NCBI RefSeq assembly: GCF_027857615.1
Contig: NZ_JAQIFT010000069.1
Span: 62,001 to 126,000 of the forward strand
Source of the DNA: Holtiella tumoricola
GTDB taxonomy: Bacteria; Bacillota; Clostridia; Lachnospirales; Cellulosilyticaceae
Length of the DNA stretch: 64,000 nt
Direction: 5' to 3'
Shown here: positions 63,685 through 64,000 of the stretch, piece by piece
Position numbering within the stretch: the first letter of the stretch is position 1
Layout: every line of letters begins with the position of its first letter
Program-made: the position numbers and the translations under genes
Notes under the pieces: model-generated
What the model was told of the DNA's origin: nothing
Database searches by the model: none
The model's input: the letters and a program-made list of their open reading frames with translations, nothing else

Positions 63685-64000
63685 CTACTTGCTAAAGGTT
63701 TTGCGCACTATGACATTTAGCCACTTTTCCTCACGGTCAGGACGTTTATCTACAGTGATCCCTTGTTCTACTAGCACTAATTCTGGAAAATGAGCTAATA
63801 ACTTGGCAAAACGCTCTTCTGTATAGTCACTAAAGTAACGCCCATTGCGTTCCCCTTCAAAGTCACCATATTTAAAAGAAGCATACAAAATGCCTTCATT
63901 CTTTAAGGCTCTAGATAAACATCTAAAGACATCCACCATATCTTCTTCGGGTACATGAAGTAATGTGGCACAAGCCCATATGCCATCATAAAGACCCACA
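63685..64000 (-). CDS. SAM-dependent methyltransferase, 5' part outside the window
   Basis: The last 105 or so codons of a class I methyltransferase, cut by the window edge. Motifs typical of the second half of the fold are seen: DGIWACATLLHVPEEDMVDV (post-II/motif IV), LSRALKNEGILYASFKYGD (motif VI, strand after it) and a C-terminal strand pair. The SAM-binding GxGxG motif would lie beyond the edge. The substrate is unknown. Many such proteins are annotated as TehB/UbiE-like. Confidence 0.75.
   Translation of the reverse strand, partial: VGLYDGIWACATLLHVPEEDMVDVFRCLSRALKNEGILYASFKYGDFEGERNGRYFSDYTEERFAKLLAHFPELVLVEQGITVDKRPDREEKWLNVIVRKTFSK

Overview
The window looks like a chromosomal segment of a low-GC, Gram-positive anaerobic fermenter, most likely a clostridium of the Lachnospiraceae or Cellulosilyticum type. 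This is inferred from the AT-rich intergenic DNA, strong AGGAGG-type ribosome binding sites, T-tailed hairpin terminators, an S-layer-homology surface protein, YesM/YesN-type two-component pairs, lipoprotein-dependent sugar importers and a PPi-type phosphofructokinase. Nearly all genes lie on the minus strand. I see no rRNA, tRNA, CRISPR array, transposase or phage gene.

Layout. 0.3-5.7 kb: an AgrC/LytTR-like two-component pair, a gamma-glutamylcyclotransferase-like protein, and pyroglutamyl peptidase with a DUF979/DUF969 membrane pair. 6.0-10.7 kb: a TPR membrane protein, a GltD-like oxidoreductase, a thioredoxin reductase fused to a glutaredoxin-fold domain, and small proteins. 10.8-14.8 kb: a CdaR regulator, GntP permease and glycerate kinase unit. 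15.0-21.0 kb: a peptidase-like protein with a lost catalytic Glu, a MerR regulator with a readable self-promoter, a CarD protein, a PH-domain protein, a GH25 lysozyme and a YibE/F protein. 21.1-27.1 kb: a 2000-residue surface protein with a PHP phosphoesterase domain and C-terminal SLH repeats. 27.4-37.4 kb: a sugar operon (binding protein, ATPase, two permeases, AllA-like cupin, DhaK, DhaL, phosphofructokinase, LacI regulator, D-lyxose isomerase) whose substrate I cannot assign. 37.8-44.0 kb: an esterase, two ABC half-transporters and an ECF sigma factor with a long C-terminal extension.

44.2-62.0 kb is a uronate-polysaccharide locus. A two-component-controlled ABC importer (binding protein, two permeases, no ATPase) brings in oligosaccharides. 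Heparinase II/III-like, GH88 and DUF2264 proteins, all without visible signal peptides, would cut them in the cytoplasm. KduI, KduD, KdgK and KdgA then convert the unsaturated uronate to pyruvate and glyceraldehyde 3-phosphate. The promoters of kduI and kdgA share a 65-bp block (57/65 identical) with a 21-bp-spaced direct repeat, which suggests a common AraC-type activator encoded next to kduI.

The strongest candidate for something undescribed is the gene-less stretch at about 62.2-62.7 kb. It is much richer in G+C than the surrounding intergenic DNA and is packed with hairpins. A GNRA tetraloop and a G-U pair suggest a large structured RNA read from the minus strand. It is followed by a long hairpin repeat whose right half recurs 887 bp away, on the other side of a small TPR gene.
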